The notes below the pieces were generated by a model that saw only the letters and a program-made list of their open reading frames with translations, was not told where the DNA came from and did no database searches. Of a stretch of 64,000 nt of DNA, positions 36,212 to 44,869 are shown piece after piece (within the stretch, counting starts at the first letter, position 1; the number at the start of each line of letters is the position of its first letter). Source of the stretch: Rhodanobacter sp. ANJX3 (GTDB taxonomy: Bacteria; Pseudomonadota; Gammaproteobacteria; Xanthomonadales; Rhodanobacteraceae); assembly GCF_014200755.1 (NCBI RefSeq), contig NZ_JACHCM010000007.1:62001-126000 (forward strand), written 5' to 3'. The position numbers and the translations under genes were made by a program.

Positions 36212-38125
36212 ATGTATGGATTGAACAGAGTCCTGCTGTTGCCGCTGCTGTTCTTTTCGGTGGCCGCCGTAGCGGCCACGCGACCTGTGCCGGATGCGAT
36301 GGTGCATCCGATACGGGTTACGCCCCCGCTGCCGGCGCTTACCGTTCTGAACTATCACGACGTGGTCGACGACCTGCGCGAAGCCGGTCCGAACGACAGC
36401 ACCGCGATCACCACCGATCATCTGATTGCGCATTTCGACTGGCTGCTGACCAACGGCTTTCACATGGTCAGTTTCAATGACGTGGTGGCAGCCGTTGAAG
36501 GATCGCGCGCGTTACCGCCCAAAGCCGTGCTGCTTACCTTCGATGACGGACTGCAGAGCGCCTACACCCGCGTATTGCCGCTGCTGCGTGCCTACCATTA
36601 TCCGGCGTTGATGGCGCTGGAAGGCTCGTGGATGGACTTGCCGGAAGGAAAATCGTTCGACTACAACGGCAAGCGCTGCGATCGCCATTGCTTTCTCGAT
36701 TGGGCGCAGGTTCGTCAGATCCAGGTGTCTGGTTTGGTTGAGATCGCTTCGCACACCTGGGATCTCCATCGCGGCATTGTCGCCAATCCGCAGGGTAACG
36801 TGATGCCGGCGGCTGTGACGTCGGCCTACGATGCCGCCGCCGCAAAATACGAGGACGCCGCGACTTATCGCGCTCGCCTGTACGCCGATTTGAAGCACAG
36901 CGCCGATGAAATACAGCGCCAGACGGGCCGGCGACCGCGGGCGGTGGTGTGGCCATACGGCACCTTTAACCAAGTGGCGAAGCAGGTCGCCGATTCGGTG
37001 GGGCTGGCGTTTTCGCTGAGTCTGGATGACGCCAGTCCTTCGCTGGCGCCGGACAAGACCATCCCACGCGTGCTCATTCCCGACAATATCGGTGTGGATG
37101 GCTTGGCGGCGCTCATCTACGACCGGCACGAGGTGCAACCGCAGCGAGTGGTGCAGGTCGATCTGGATTACGTCTACGACCCGAACCCGGCGCAGCAGGA
37201 ACGAAACCTGTCCGCTCTGCTGGATCGCATCAAGCGGATGGCGCCGACCCAGATATGGCTGCAGGCCTACGCCGACCCGGATGGCAACGGCGTCGCGGAG
37301 TCGGTGTACTTTCCCAACCGGCATCTGCCGATGCGGGCCGACCTGTTTTCGCGCGTGGCCTGGCAACTGCAGACCCGCTGTGGGGTGAGGGTGTATGCCT
37401 GGCTGCCGGTGCTGGCTTATCGTTTCAAGGAGGCGCCGGGCCTGCCCAGCCTTGGGGCCGCCATGCCAAAAGCCGGCGACGACGTGTACCGGCTGGCCCC
37501 CTGGGACCCCCGCGTGCGCCGTATGATCGGCGATGTCTACGAAGATCTGGCACAGCACGCCAATTTTTCCGGCGTGCTGTTTTCCGATGATGCGTTGATG
37601 CGCGATGGCGACCATCTGGGCCCCTGGGCGGCGCACACGCCCGCGCAGCGCACGCAAGATCTGATCGACTTCACCACCGCGCTGACGGCGCGCGTGAAAC
37701 AGTGGCGATCGCAGATCAGGACGGCACGCAATCTGTACGCCACGCCAGTGCTTCGGCCAGAGGCGGAAGCGTGGTTCGCACAGAGTCTTCCGGCCTTTCT
37801 GAGGGCTTATGACTACGTCGGCCTGATGGCCATGCCGCAATTGGACAAGCGTTCGCCAACCGATCAGTGGTTCCAGCAGTTGGTCGATGCGGTAGCTCGC
37901 GAAAAAAGCGGCCTCGATCACACGGTGTTCGAGCTGGCGAGCAAGGACTGGCGAAACGGCCAGCCGATTCCGGCGCAGGTGCTGGGCGAACAGATACGTC
38001 TGCTGCAGGAGCGCGGCGCGCGAGATGTCGGCTATTACCCCGATGACTTCGTCAATGGACAGCCGGCGCTTGAGGCCATTCGCCCGTTCATTTCTGGGTC
38101 CGACTTTCCGTACAAGTCACGCTGA
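36212..38125 (+). CDS. pgaB: poly-beta-1,6-GlcNAc N-deacetylase PgaB
   Basis: A 637-aa periplasmic enzyme that partly deacetylates PNAG for export. The N-terminal NodB-type domain has LNYHDVVDD, the metal and base motif LTFDDG with Asp111/Asp112, and SHTWDLH with His181/His186, plus WPYGTFN. The C-terminal half is the GH153-like hydrolase domain (VVQVDLDYVYDPNPAQQERN, VLFSDDAL). The signal peptide ends AVAA and lacks a lipobox cysteine, whereas E. coli PgaB is a lipoprotein. GGGAGA precedes the ATG one base after the pgaA stop. Confidence 0.95.
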   Translation: MYGLNRVLLLPLLFFSVAAVAATRPVPDAMVHPIRVTPPLPALTVLNYHDVVDDLREAGPNDSTAITTDHLIAHFDWLLTNGFHMVSFNDVVAAVEGSRALPPKAVLLTFDDGLQSAYTRVLPLLRAYHYPALMALEGSWMDLPEGKSFDYNGKRCDRHCFLDWAQVRQIQVSGLVEIASHTWDLHRGIVANPQGNVMPAAVTSAYDAAAAKYEDAATYRARLYADLKHSADEIQRQTGRRPRAVVWPYGTFNQVAKQVADSVGLAFSLSLDDASPSLAPDKTIPRVLIPDNIGVDGLAALIYDRHEVQPQRVVQVDLDYVYDPNPAQQERNLSALLDRIKRMAPTQIWLQAYADPDGNGVAESVYFPNRHLPMRADLFSRVAWQLQTRCGVRVYAWLPVLAYRFKEAPGLPSLGAAMPKAGDDVYRLAPWDPRVRRMIGDVYEDLAQHANFSGVLFSDDALMRDGDHLGPWAAHTPAQRTQDLIDFTTALTARVKQWRSQIRTARNLYATPVLRPEAEAWFAQSLPAFLRAYDYVGLMAMPQLDKRSPTDQWFQQLVDAVAREKSGLDHTVFELASKDWRNGQPIPAQVLGEQIRLLQERGARDVGYYPDDFVNGQPALEAIRPFISGSDFPYKSR

Positions 38126-38135
38126 GGTCTTGAGC

Positions 38136-39383
38136 ATGGACAGCACTCTGCGCGTTTTGCTCGACTTTGCGTTTTTTTATCCGTTGACGATGTCGATCAT
38201 CTGGATGATCGGCAGCGTATTGTATTTTCTGCGCTGGGAACGCACCAGCCCATCCCGGGTGAAGCCGCCGGCGCTTGCCGAATATCCCCTCGTCAGCCTG
38301 ATCGTGCCATGTCATAACGAAGGCGAGCAGGTGCGCGAAACGATCCTGCAACTGACCGCGCAACGCTACCCGGCATTCGAGATCATTGCCGTCAACGACG
38401 GCTCCACCGATAACACCGGCGCATTGCTGGATGAGCTGCAGCAGCACATTCCGCAACTGCGGGTGATTCACCTGTCCAGTAATCAGGGCAAGGCGATGGG
38501 ACTGCGCATGGCGACCATGGCGGCGCGCGGCGAGTATCTGGTGTGCATCGATGGCGATGCCTTGCTGGACGACTACGCTACTCACTGGCTGATGACGCAC
38601 TTGATCAGCAGTCCGCGCGTGGCGGCGGTCACGGGCAACCCGCGCATACGCAATCGCTCCACCTTGCTGGGCAAGCTGCAGGTCGGCGAATTTTCTTCGA
38701 TCATCGGGTTGATCAAGCGAGCGCAGCGGGTGTACGGCAGCGTGTTCACGATATCGGGCGTGATCGCCGGCTTCCGTAAGAGCGCCTTGCATGATGTCGG
38801 GTACTGGAGCACCGACATGGTGACCGAGGACATCGACATCAGCTGGCGCCTGCAGATGAAGCACTGGGATATCCGCTACGAGCCCAACGCGCTTTGCTGG
38901 ATATTGATGCCCGAGACGATTGGCGGCTTGTGGAAGCAGCGTCTGCGCTGGGCGCAGGGCGGTGCCGAGGTGATCCTGCGTTACACCCGCGACATGTTGC
39001 ATTGGCGCCTGCGCCGCAATTGGCTGGTCGTCCTGGAATACATGCTGAGCATGCTTTGGGCGTATGTGATGCTTTGTGTGCTGACGCTGTGGGTGCTCGG
39101 ACTGTTTCTGCCGATGCCGCCTGGCTTGTATATAGCCACCATGTTGCCGCAATGGAACGGTGTTGTACTGGGACTGGTGTGCCTCACCCAATTCCTGGTC
39201 AGCCTGATGATTGATCGTCGCTACGAGACGGCCATTGGCCGCAATTACTACTGGATGATCTGGTATCCGCTGGCGTACTGGTTGATCAACACATTCACCA
39301 GCATCGTCGCTCTGCCCAAGGCCTTGTTGAAGCGCAAGGGTACCCGTGCCATCTGGACCAGTCCAGATCGGGGCGTGCGATGA
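38136..39383 (+). CDS. pgaC: poly-beta-1,6-N-acetyl-D-glucosamine synthase
   Basis: A 415-aa inner-membrane GT2 glycosyltransferase that polymerises UDP-GlcNAc into PNAG. A membrane helix near the N-terminus, then VNDGSTDNTG, DGDALLDD, TEDIDISWRLQ and the processive QxxRW motif as QRLRWAQGG, then C-terminal helices. The start at 38136 (MDSTLRVLLDFAFFYPL) has GAGG upstream. Activity of PgaC/PgaD in E. coli needs c-di-GMP. The stop overlaps the pgaD ATG. Confidence 0.96.
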   Translation: MDSTLRVLLDFAFFYPLTMSIIWMIGSVLYFLRWERTSPSRVKPPALAEYPLVSLIVPCHNEGEQVRETILQLTAQRYPAFEIIAVNDGSTDNTGALLDELQQHIPQLRVIHLSSNQGKAMGLRMATMAARGEYLVCIDGDALLDDYATHWLMTHLISSPRVAAVTGNPRIRNRSTLLGKLQVGEFSSIIGLIKRAQRVYGSVFTISGVIAGFRKSALHDVGYWSTDMVTEDIDISWRLQMKHWDIRYEPNALCWILMPETIGGLWKQRLRWAQGGAEVILRYTRDMLHWRLRRNWLVVLEYMLSMLWAYVMLCVLTLWVLGLFLPMPPGLYIATMLPQWNGVVLGLVCLTQFLVSLMIDRRYETAIGRNYYWMIWYPLAYWLINTFTSIVALPKALLKRKGTRAIWTSPDRGVR

Positions 39384-39856
39384 AAGCCGAAGCTATTTTG
39401 ATCCATAGGCCTCATCGGCAGCGGCGAGCGAGTCGGGCGATATTCGGACTGCTCACGCTGGTTGCGTGGATAGCGTGGGTGTCCCTGTGGCTGCCATTGA
39501 TTACCGCGCTGGCGTGGTGGTTCGGTTTGCATACCAGCTACGTGGAGCTGTTCCAGCGTGACCATACCGCAGGGTGGGGCCAGTTGCTCTACCTGCTCTG
39601 GTTGGCCCTGGGCTGCGCGTTGGTCATTTCATCGTGGTCAGCCTACAACTGGAAGCGCTTTCACAAGCTGGATCGCCGGCGCGGACGGCCGCCAGCTTCC
39701 ATGACCGCGATGGCCCAGCTGCTGAGCGTGGATCATGTCAGTGCCATCGAACTGCGCAGCAGCAATCGCATTGTGCTTACGTTCGCCGACGACGGCAGCG
39801 TCAGCCATATCCCCGGTCCGGCAGCAGCCGATCCGTCGCTTGAAGGTTCGCGCTGA
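39380..39856 (+). CDS. pgaD: PNAG synthase accessory protein PgaD
   Basis: A 158-aa inner-membrane protein with two helices (about 22-48 and 64-85). It ends in a cytoplasmic region containing SSWSAYNWKRF. It matches PgaD in size, topology and position directly after pgaC (ATGA overlap). PgaD forms the c-di-GMP-responsive complex with PgaC. The repeat element copy at 39969 lies just downstream. Confidence 0.88.
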   Translation: MKAEAILIHRPHRQRRASRAIFGLLTLVAWIAWVSLWLPLITALAWWFGLHTSYVELFQRDHTAGWGQLLYLLWLALGCALVISSWSAYNWKRFHKLDRRRGRPPASMTAMAQLLSVDHVSAIELRSSNRIVLTFADDGSVSHIPGPAAADPSLEGSR

Positions 39857-39968
39857 AGGCCGGTTGACGGTTAATGAATCTGTGCGGGGTTTACTGAGCG
39901 CGCGCCCCTGCCGACAGGGCCGGTTGGTTTTCAAAGAGCAAGTCTCCGACTAGCTCGCGCTGCCGCTC

Positions 39969-40024
39969 GGCGGCCACGGCAAGGCAACCCGATGTGGGCC
40001 ACACGGAGACCTTAAACAGGCTCT
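39969..40024. repeat. dispersed palindromic element, internally shortened copy
   Basis: Bases 39969-39990 match 17880-17901 with one mismatch, and 39996-40024 match 18051-18079 with three mismatches, while about 150 bases that separate these blocks in the full copy are missing. The last bases include the stop codon of yggT (minus strand, 40023-40025), so the element abuts a gene end. Confidence 0.75.
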
Positions 40025-40598
40025 AGGCGACCAAAGCCAACCGTGTTCCGAGATCCAGCAACGGAGCCGCGATCAACATGCGCGCCAGTAGCAGGCCCAC
40101 CATCACCACCGTCGGCGAAAAATCGATATTCCCCGCCGTCAGCTTGCCGCGCAGCGGCCGCAGCAAGGGTTCGACGATGGAGCCTGCCAGGCGCAGCGCC
40201 GGCTGGCGCCGATCCACGGCCAGCATGCTCATCAGCGACCAGGCGAAGATCAGCACCAGATAGAACAGCAGCAGAAAATCGAGCAGCTCGGCGAAGGCCA
40301 GCAGCACCAGGCCGAGCGGGTGCGGCATCACGCCGATAATCAGAAACAGCACGAGCCGCTTCAGCAGCATGGCCAGCCACGCAAGCAGCAGCGCGGCGAG
40401 GTTGATGCGGCGCCAGTTGAGAATGACGCGACGCACCGGCGCCAGCACCGGGTTGGTATAGCGGTAGACGAACTGGCTGAGCGGGTTGTTGAAATCGGCG
40501 CGGCAGGCTTCGGCGAGCAAGCGCACGACGAGCAAAGTGATGACCGCATCGAAAGCCAGTTCGATCAGCAGGGAAACGGCGTTCAGCAGATAGCTCAC
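40023..40598 (-). CDS. yggT: YggT family membrane protein
   Basis: A 191-aa integral membrane protein with two YggT repeats, each with RR-x-I/L and a membrane helix pair (DFNNPLSQFVYRYTNPVLAPVRRVI and LAGSIVEPLLRPLRGKL). The function of YggT is not settled; links to osmotic tolerance and division are reported. GTG start overlapping the proC stop (GTGA), the usual proC-yggT pairing. Its stop lies inside the repeat element. Confidence 0.93.
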   Translation of the reverse strand: MSYLLNAVSLLIELAFDAVITLLVVRLLAEACRADFNNPLSQFVYRYTNPVLAPVRRVILNWRRINLAALLLAWLAMLLKRLVLFLIIGVMPHPLGLVLLAFAELLDFLLLFYLVLIFAWSLMSMLAVDRRQPALRLAGSIVEPLLRPLRGKLTAGNIDFSPTVVMVGLLLARMLIAAPLLDLGTRLALVA

Positions 40599-41419
40599 GA
40601 GATGGTGTCCAGATTGGCGGCCAGTTCAGTGCCACGGTGGGTGGCGGCGGCAACGGCGCGGGCCACGATACGTGGAAGTTCGTCGGCGCTGAAGCTTTCC
40701 AGCGCGGCCTGGGTGGTGCCGTTGGGCGAGGTGACGCGCTGGCGCAGCACGCCGGGGTCTTCACCGCCCTCGACCAGCATGCGGCCGGCGCCGAGGCAGG
40801 TCTGCGCGGCCAGCGCGCGGGCGACGTCGCGCGGCAGGCCCTGCGCGACGGCGGCGGCCTCGAGCGCTTCGACCAGCATAAAAAAATACGCGGGACCGGA
40901 GCCGGACAGCGCGGTGACGGTGTCCATCAGCGTTTCGTCATCGATCCAGCGGGTGAGGCCGACAGCGTCAAGAATGTGCTGGGCCTGTGCTTTCTGCGGC
41001 GGGCTGACCCGGTGGTTGGCGCACAGGCCGGTGGCGCCGGCGCCGATCAGGGCGGGTGTGTTGGGCATGCAGCGCACGATCGGCAGGTGCGCGCCAAACC
41101 AGCGCTCCAGCTGATCCAGCCGCACGCCGGCGGCGATGGAGATCAGCAGCGGGCGATTGCGCTGCAAGGTGTCGCGCAACTCGGTGTGGATGGCCGGCAT
41201 GATCTGCGGCTTCACCGCCAGCACGATAACCTCGGCTTTGGCGACGGCGAGGTGGTTTTCGGCGTAGCAGGCGACGGCGAATTCGCGGCCCAGCGCCTGA
41301 CGCGCCTCGGCCAGCGGTTCGGCCACGCTGATGGCGGCGGCCGGCATGCCGGTTTTCAGCAGGCCGCCGATCAGGCTGCGCGCCATGTTGCCGCCGCCGA
41401 TAAAGGCTAGTCGTGCCAT
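40595..41419 (-). CDS. proC: pyrroline-5-carboxylate reductase
   Basis: A 274-aa cytoplasmic enzyme for the last step of proline synthesis. The N-terminal dinucleotide fold begins MARLAFIGGGNMARSLIGGL. Family signatures AVKPQIM, RCMPNTPALIGAGATG, and the C-terminal SGSGPAYFFMLVEALEAAAVAQGLPRD are present. The start at 41419 was chosen over an ATG five codons upstream because the Rossmann strand begins immediately. Confidence 0.96.
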   Translation of the reverse strand: MARLAFIGGGNMARSLIGGLLKTGMPAAAISVAEPLAEARQALGREFAVACYAENHLAVAKAEVIVLAVKPQIMPAIHTELRDTLQRNRPLLISIAAGVRLDQLERWFGAHLPIVRCMPNTPALIGAGATGLCANHRVSPPQKAQAQHILDAVGLTRWIDDETLMDTVTALSGSGPAYFFMLVEALEAAAVAQGLPRDVARALAAQTCLGAGRMLVEGGEDPGVLRQRVTSPNGTTQAALESFSADELPRIVARAVAAATHRGTELAANLDTIS

Positions 41420-41822
41420 GCAGGTTTTCCTCAAAGAGCATTTGTCCAGGCCGCTACCTTACCGGAGCCGAGCCTTTGGCGATGCCTCCTTGTTGCCGTC
41501 GGCAATCGCGACGGAGCCGCTTTGGCCGGTTGGCTTCGACGAGTCCGCAGCGATCGCTCCGGTTTTGCGAAAATCCTGCAAAGAGCGTCTGTTTACTTCA
41601 CCTTTCCGGTGCGGAAAAAGACTGGCCGTACAGCCTGTTGCGCGAGTAGTATCGAACGAGCTGCAAGGGGGCCGGGGGTTCTTCGTTTACAGACAAGCGG
41701 CGCGTGCCGCATGCGCGACGGTGGCCTATCCGTGCGAACATCCTCGTCATGCATGCGCGATGCGGCGCCGATACCGCCATAAATTCAAGTCATCCAGACG
41801 ATTGGTTCAGGGGAACAGATAG
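41420..41822. other. intergenic region between proC and pilT
   Basis: These 403 bases separate divergent genes and should hold both promoters. No gene was recognised. In pseudomonads the yggS gene lies at this spot; no YggS-like coding sequence is visible here in any frame. Confidence 0.6.
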
Positions 41823-42860
41823 ATGGACATTGCCGAACTGCTTGCCTTCTCGGTAAAGAACAAGGCCTCGGATTTGCACCTTTCCGCCGGACTGCCGCCG
41901 ATGATCCGCGTCGACGGCGATGTGCGCCGCATCAACATTCCCGCGCTGGAGCACAAGCAGGTGCATTCGCTGGTGTACGACATCATGTCGGACAAGCAGC
42001 GCCGCGATTACGAAGAATTCTACGAAACCGACTTCTCCTTCGAGATTCCGGGCCTGGCGCGCTTCCGCGTCAACGCGTTCAACCAGAACCGCGGCGCCGG
42101 TGCGGTGTTCCGAACCATTCCGTCGGAAGTGCTGACGCTGGAAGACCTGGGCTGCCCGCCGGTGTTCAAGCAGCTGATCGAGCAGCCGCAGGGTCTTATA
42201 CTGGTGACCGGCCCGACCGGTTCGGGCAAGTCGACCACGCTGGCGGCGATGGTCGATCACATCAACAAGAACGAATACGGCCACATGCTGACGGTCGAAG
42301 ACCCGATCGAATTCGTGCATACCTCGCAGAAGTGCCTGGTCAATCAGCGCGAAGTGCATCGCGATACGCTGGGCTTCAACGAAGCGCTGCGTTCGGCGCT
42401 GCGCGAAGATCCCGATTACATTCTGGTCGGCGAGCTGCGCGATCTGGAAACCATTCGTCTGGCGCTGACCGCCGCGGAAACCGGCCATCTGGTGTTCGGC
42501 ACCGTGCACACGAGTTCCGCCGCGAAGACGATCGACCGCATCATCGACGTGTTCCCCGCCGGCGAAAAGCCGATGGTGCGCTCGATGCTGTCCGAGTCGC
42601 TGCGCGCGGTGGTGTCGCAGTCGCTGCTGAAGAAGGTGGGCGGTGGCCGCATTGCGGCGCACGAGATCATGGTCGGCATTCCGGCGATCCGTAACCTGAT
42701 CCGGGAGGACAAGGTGGCGCAGATGTATTCGTCGATCCAGACCGGCCAGCAGTTCGGCATGCAGACGCTGGATCAGTGCCTGCAGGATCTGGTCAAGCGT
42801 GGCCTGGTGTCGCGCCAGGAAGCCTCGACCTATGCGAAGAACAAGGACACGTTCAAGTAA
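41823..42860 (+). CDS. pilT: type IV pilus retraction ATPase PilT
   Basis: A 345-aa cytoplasmic hexameric ATPase that depolymerises the pilus. N-terminal PAS-like domain (MDIAELLAFSVKNKASDLHLSAG), Walker A GPTGSGKST, Asp box VEDPIEFVH, Walker B LVGELRD, His box TVHTSSAAKTIDRI, and the PilT-specific AIRNLIRE near the C-terminus. GGGGA lies upstream of the ATG. pilU follows 103 bases later. Confidence 0.97.
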   Translation: MDIAELLAFSVKNKASDLHLSAGLPPMIRVDGDVRRINIPALEHKQVHSLVYDIMSDKQRRDYEEFYETDFSFEIPGLARFRVNAFNQNRGAGAVFRTIPSEVLTLEDLGCPPVFKQLIEQPQGLILVTGPTGSGKSTTLAAMVDHINKNEYGHMLTVEDPIEFVHTSQKCLVNQREVHRDTLGFNEALRSALREDPDYILVGELRDLETIRLALTAAETGHLVFGTVHTSSAAKTIDRIIDVFPAGEKPMVRSMLSESLRAVVSQSLLKKVGGGRIAAHEIMVGIPAIRNLIREDKVAQMYSSIQTGQQFGMQTLDQCLQDLVKRGLVSRQEASTYAKNKDTFK

Positions 42861-42963
42861 GCAAAACGAAGGTAGAGTCAGGGTACTGACAGCTCTGGCG
42901 CTCTGATTGCCTATTTTGTCCCCCGTTTCCTAGTTGCACTTACTGTTTTCGCGGAGCGTCGCC

Positions 42964-44136
42964 ATGAGCGATTTTGATTTCACCTCGTTCCTGAAGTTGA
43001 TGGTGCACAAGAAGGCGTCCGATCTGTTCATCACGGCAGGCGTGGCGCCCTCGATGAAGGTGCAGGGCCGCATCGTGCCGATCACCCAGAGCCCGCTCAG
43101 CGTGCAGCAATCGCGCGACATGGTGCTCAACGTGATGACGCCCGGGCAGCGTGAGGAGTTCGAGAAAACCCACGAATGTCAGTTCGCGATTTCCGCGCAG
43201 GGCGTGGGGCGCTTCCGCGTATCGTGCTTCTATCAGCGCAATTGCGTGGGCATGGTGCTGCGTCGGATCGAGTCGAAGATTCCCACGCCCGAAGAGCTGA
43301 ACCTGCCGCCGGTGATCAAGCAGCTGGCGATGACCAAGCGCGGCATCATCATCTTCGTTGGCGCCACCGGCAGCGGTAAATCGAGCTCGCTGGCGTCGAT
43401 GATCGGCTACCGCAACCAGAACTCGACCGGGCACATCATCACCATCGAAGACCCGATCGAGTACGTGCACAAGCACGAGGGCTGCATCATCACGCAGCGC
43501 GAACTCGGCATCGATACCGACAGTTGGGAAAACGCCCTCAAGAACACGCTGCGCCAAGCCCCCGACGTCATCATGATCGGCGAGGTGCGCACGCGCGAGA
43601 CGATGGAACACGCGATCAACTTTTCCGAAACGGGCCATCTCTGCCTGTGCACGCTGCATGCGAACAACGCCAACCAGGCGATGGACCGCATCCTGCACTT
43701 TTTCGCCGAGGATCGTCGCGAACAGCTGCTGATGGATCTGTCCTTGAACCTCAAGGGTATCGTGGCGCAGATGCTGATCCCCACGCCGGATGGCAAGGCG
43801 CGTCGCGTCGCCGTGGAAGTCTTGCTGGGCACGCCGCTGGTGCAGGATTACATCCGCCAAGGCGATCTGCACAAGCTCAAGGACGTGATGAAGGAGTCGA
43901 CCTTGCTCGGCATGAAAACGTTCGACCAGTCCCTGGTCGAGTTGTATCACGCCGGCGAGATCTCCTACGAGGACGCGCTGCGTTACGCCGACAGCTCCAA
44001 CGAAGTGCGCTTGCGCATCAAGCTGGCCCAGGGTGGCGACGCGCACACCCTGTCGCAGGGACTGGACGGCGTGGAGCTGGAAGAGACGCGCAGCTCGCAG
44101 AACTTTGGCGGCGGTAGCAACCTGCTCAACCGCTGA
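42964..44136 (+). CDS. pilU: type IV pilus accessory retraction ATPase PilU
   Basis: A 390-aa PilT-like ATPase: SDFDFTSFLKLMVHKKASDLFITAG, Walker A GATGSGKSS, IEDPIEYVHKH, MIGEVRTRETMEHA, TLHANNANQAMDRI, and a longer C-terminal tail after residue 345 (typical of PilU). PilU boosts PilT-dependent retraction. The ATG at 42964 gives the normal N-terminus; an upstream ATG at 42934 adds ten unrelated residues. A strong terminator follows. Confidence 0.96.
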   Translation: MSDFDFTSFLKLMVHKKASDLFITAGVAPSMKVQGRIVPITQSPLSVQQSRDMVLNVMTPGQREEFEKTHECQFAISAQGVGRFRVSCFYQRNCVGMVLRRIESKIPTPEELNLPPVIKQLAMTKRGIIIFVGATGSGKSSSLASMIGYRNQNSTGHIITIEDPIEYVHKHEGCIITQRELGIDTDSWENALKNTLRQAPDVIMIGEVRTRETMEHAINFSETGHLCLCTLHANNANQAMDRILHFFAEDRREQLLMDLSLNLKGIVAQMLIPTPDGKARRVAVEVLLGTPLVQDYIRQGDLHKLKDVMKESTLLGMKTFDQSLVELYHAGEISYEDALRYADSSNEVRLRIKLAQGGDAHTLSQGLDGVELEETRSSQNFGGGSNLLNR

Positions 44137-44154
44137 TTTCGTCCGGCACATCAC

Positions 44155-44180
44155 AAAAAGGAGCCTTGCGGCTCCTTTTT
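44155..44180 (+). terminator. intrinsic terminator after pilU
   Basis: Stem AAAAAGGAGCC/GGCTCCTTTTT with a TTGC loop, followed by CTTT, 19 bases after the pilU stop. Confidence 0.92.
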
Positions 44181-44221
44181 CTTTGATCTATCGCGTCGGT
44201 ATGAGCGCGACGTCAGCGCCA

Positions 44222-44596
44222 TTACATGCCGCTGCTGGAGCTCGAGGCCGGGGCCGCGGCAACCGTCACGCCCGAAGCGTCGACGCTCTTTACGCCCTTC
44301 ACTTTCTTGGTCACACGAACTACGTGCGCCTTTTCCTTGCTGCTGGTAGCGGTACCGGTCAGGGTGACGGCGCCGTCGACCGTGGTCACCGAGATATCGG
44401 TGGACTTGATGCCCTTGGTGGTAGCCAGGACGGATTTGATCTTGGTGGTGATCAGGCCGTCAGCGGCCTTTTCCGGCACCGTCTGGTTGGAGGTCGCCGA
44501 ATCCTGGGCCATGACCTGGCTAACCGGAACAGCTGCGAAGGCGACCATCAGGCCGGCGGCAATGAGGCTGCTACGAATCAGTGAATGTTTACGCAT
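44222..44596 (-). CDS. periplasmic BON domain protein (OsmY-like)
   Basis: A 124-aa exported protein. A signal peptide (residues 1-31, ending VMAQ) is followed by one BON domain (TTKIKSVLATTKGIKSTDISVTTVDGAVTLTGTATS...VVRVTKKVKGVKSVD) and a Ser-rich tail. BON domains bind phospholipids and envelope surfaces; OsmY is an osmotic stress protein. The start at 44596 has a near-perfect AAGGAGAT ribosome site, suggesting high expression. Single gene. Confidence 0.9.
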   Translation of the reverse strand: MRKHSLIRSSLIAAGLMVAFAAVPVSQVMAQDSATSNQTVPEKAADGLITTKIKSVLATTKGIKSTDISVTTVDGAVTLTGTATSSKEKAHVVRVTKKVKGVKSVDASGVTVAAAPASSSSSGM

Positions 44597-44817
44597 GGCT
44601 ATCTCCTTGGTGGTAAAAGTCTGTCGGAACGACAGTGGGATGCCGTTGTCATCGGCTTCCGTGACGCGTATGGCAACAGTCGATGCGTGAAAATGATGTG
44701 GCGGTGCGCCACTTCTGTTCAGCAAGTGGCGGGGCCTGTGATGCCGCGCGCATGGCTCGACCGATGCATCGGCCCGCTTGCTTATGGTTGGCAATCCAGC
44801 TTGGAAAAACGGCAAAA

Positions 44818-44847
44818 AAAACCGGAGTGCATGAGCACTCCGGTTTT
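44818..44847 (-). terminator. intrinsic terminator after the large lipoprotein gene
   Basis: A 13-bp perfect stem with a 4-base loop, followed on the minus strand by a run of eight T. It lies 22 bases beyond the stop of the gene ending at 44870. Confidence 0.92.
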
Positions 44848-44869
44848 CGCGTCATGGCCTAGGGCACGC

